The position numbers and the translations under genes were made by a program. Below, in pieces: positions 59,907-61,439 of a stretch of DNA of 61,439 nucleotides (its first letter is position 1; every line of letters begins with the position of its first letter). The notes below the pieces were generated by a model. That model did no database searches, was not told where the DNA came from, and worked only from the letters and a program-made list of their open reading frames with translations. This DNA comes from Sporomusaceae bacterium FL31 (lineage in GTDB: Bacteria > Bacillota > Negativicutes > DSM-1736 > Dendrosporobacteraceae), in NCBI GenBank assembly GCA_003990955.1, contig BIFV01000022.1, forward strand, positions 1 to 61,439, read 5' to 3'.

Positions 59907-61439
59907 CTATGATTCTACCGGGCCAAAGAGCGAAGGTCTTTGAGCGCGGATTTCATTAACCATTGCCAACATGGTTCGGATATTCGGAGGCAGTGTATCG
60001 TGGGCTTGATCTAAGCCAATTTCATAAGTAATATTATCCAAGCGTACTAGCAGGGTGCGACCCTCTAAAAGAAAACCCGGATTATTACTGTCAGTAAAAT
60101 CTTCTTTTGTACTGAACAGAGTTACTTTGTCAGTATAAGGTTTGCCGCGCCAAGGACAGAAGGTTGCACAGTTCCCGCATTCATTGCAATAGGCGTCCAG
60201 GTGGACAATTTGATAATGATTACGCATCGATGGCACTGTTACCGTGATATTAGCCCGATTCGGGCACACCTCGACACACTTATTGCAGACATAGTTGCAC
60301 TCAAGGCAACGCTGATATTCCTGTTGTCCAATCGAAGTATTGACCTTGCTGGTTTCTATAGGGGAAAGGACTGAAGGCTTCATGAGCCCTAGCTTTTTAT
60401 GATTGATTTGTTCAGCTTGCTCCGCAGTGGCCGGAGCGGGGATGAACTGGAGGCGCTGCCAGGAAGGGTTCACAGCCAAACAGATGGCATCGGCCGCTTT
60501 ACGGCCGTCGGCAATACATTGAACAATTGAAGAGGGGCCGATATTTGCATCACCCACGACAAAGATAGTATCAGGGATGGGCTGGCCAGGATGCAGACCT
60601 AGTCTGCTGAGCAGCGGATGATTGACGGTTTCACCAATGGCAGTAATTAAGGTATCGATTTTTAGCTGGCAAGTTTGGTCGGTTGGTTCGGGCTGACGGC
60701 GGCCGCTGGCATCAGCTTCACCTAATTGCATGACCCGGCAAAGCAAGGTATTATCTGCAGTGAAGCTTTCGGGATTCAATAAAAAGTTGAATTGAACATG
60801 ATCAGCCAGTGCTAACTCGTATTCTTCGCGATAGGCTGGCATTTCTTGTTCGGTGCGGCGATAAATGACGCTGACTGTTTCAACTCCAGGAACCCGCAGG
60901 GCAGTCCGGCTGGCATCCATTGCAGTATTGCCGGCTCCCACCACAGCCACATGCTTGCCAAGATTCAGTACACTGGGATGATTAAAGTCTTCAAGGAACT
61001 TTAAAGCCGAAATGACGCGTGGCGGATTGGCGGCACTGCTGGGGATATTAAAACTCTTTTCAGCATTGGCGCCAACTGCAACAACGACATAGGTAAACCC
61101 TTGAGATTGCAGCAGTTTAGGTGTCAAATGCGGATCAGTATTAAAGATAAAGGTTACCCCGTGTTCTTTAATAAAAGTGACATCGCTGTCAATAATGGCA
61201 TTGCTGATGCGAAAGCGCGGAATGACGTGACGGACGGTGCCGCCAGCTGAAGGTCTGGTTTCAAACACGGTAACACTAAAGCCTTCCCGTGCCAGAAAAT
61301 AAGCCGAAGCCAACCCAGCCGGGCCTGCTCCCATGACAGCCACGCTGATGCCATTTTTTTCTACAGGTAAAGCGAATTTCGACTTATATGCCGCAAAACC
61401 TTTTTTAACAGCAATCCGTTTTACTTCGCGGATTAGCAC
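59907..61439 (-). CDS. ygfK: YgfK, putative selenate reductase-type oxidoreductase, C-terminal half
   Basis: The frame is open to the right edge, so the first part is missing (full YgfK is around 1000 residues; 510 are visible). The visible part has the FAD motif GAGPAGLASAYFLAREG, the NAD motif VVGAGNTAMDASRTA and a glutamate synthase small-subunit-like arrangement. Two ferredoxin-type clusters follow: CLECNYVCNKCVEVCPNRAN and CNECGNCATFCPWRGKP. It is upstream of ssnA on the same strand. Presumed to deliver electrons for purine catabolism. Confidence 0.87.
   Translation of the reverse strand: MLIREVKRIAVKKGFAAYKSKFALPVEKNGISVAVMGAGPAGLASAYFLAREGFSVTVFETRPSAGGTVRHVIPRFRISNAIIDSDVTFIKEHGVTFIFNTDPHLTPKLLQSQGFTYVVVAVGANAEKSFNIPSSAANPPRVISALKFLEDFNHPSVLNLGKHVAVVGAGNTAMDASRTALRVPGVETVSVIYRRTEQEMPAYREEYELALADHVQFNFLLNPESFTADNTLLCRVMQLGEADASGRRQPEPTDQTCQLKIDTLITAIGETVNHPLLSRLGLHPGQPIPDTIFVVGDANIGPSSIVQCIADGRKAADAICLAVNPSWQRLQFIPAPATAEQAEQINHKKLGLMKPSVLSPIETSKVNTSIGQQEYQRCLECNYVCNKCVEVCPNRANITVTVPSMRNHYQIVHLDAYCNECGNCATFCPWRGKPYTDKVTLFSTKEDFTDSNNPGFLLEGRTLLVRLDNITYEIGLDQAHDTLPPNIRTMLAMVNEIRAQRPSLFGPVES

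Noticed and set aside
1..61439. tRNA, rRNA or CRISPR features
   Set aside because: No T-loop-like or rRNA-conserved stretches and no regularly spaced repeats were recognised on reading both strands; no search program was run.

Overview
The window reads as chromosome of an anaerobic, probably spore-forming Firmicute with moderate-to-low GC, most likely a Negativicute (Sporomusaceae such as Pelosinus or Sporomusa). This placement is an inference. It rests on strong AGGAGG-type ribosome binding sites, many T-tailed hairpin terminators, a Mn-type yybP-ykoY riboswitch, a crotonyl-CoA operon, assimilatory AprAB/CysDN, a BmpA-type nucleoside transporter and a YgfK/SsnA purine cluster. No rRNA, tRNA, CRISPR array or intact insertion sequence was seen.

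Layout. Positions 1-2780 hold thiolase, 3-hydroxybutyryl-CoA dehydrogenase and crotonase (acetyl-CoA to crotonyl-CoA). MobA follows (3046), then a complete Bmp-type nucleoside ABC importer (3959-8669), a DMT permease, YwbE and a 2-hydroxyacid dehydrogenase. Positions 11065-11280 hold a structured minus-strand RNA, possibly 6S RNA. A secreted hypothetical protein and a peroxiredoxin (strong promoter, PerR-like box) come next, then a small protein built of GKGFARTEG repeats and an uncharacterised permease. From 15150 to 22072 there are a second DMT permease, a pseudouridine synthase, a two-gene unit under a yybP-ykoY riboswitch, a 51-residue cysteine-rich protein, a sodium:solute symporter and an M29 aminopeptidase. 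A minus-strand block (22311-27829) encodes HelD, a DHA2 drug exporter and an ABC-2 exporter.

The middle holds an Fe-type alcohol dehydrogenase, a UPF0178 protein and a sulfate-assimilation operon (31251-35840: AprA-like, AprB-like, CysD, CysN). Two related promoter-leader-terminator units precede that operon and enclose a 44-residue ORF. A ChlI/ChlD-like AAA+/VWA pair without a chelatase large subunit follows, then topoisomerase III, an orphan PAS histidine kinase, a YitT protein, a third DMT permease, an Fpg glycosylase, a ~300-nt structured RNA with its own promoter and terminator, and an NdpA-type nucleoid protein.

The right end (50137-61439) is a purine salvage/degradation locus: 8-oxoguanine-type deaminase, AzgA-type purine permease, adenine deaminase, a QueG-like Fe-S protein, SsnA and the C-terminal half of YgfK. 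An AT-rich island (about 55.9-58.5 kb) with a membrane protein that appears to start at ATT, a doubly frameshifted TPR pseudogene and a CPBP protease-like protein interrupts it. The nucleoside importer, MobA and the purine locus fit one theme, uptake and molybdenum/selenium-dependent breakdown of purines, but the hydroxylase itself lies outside the window.
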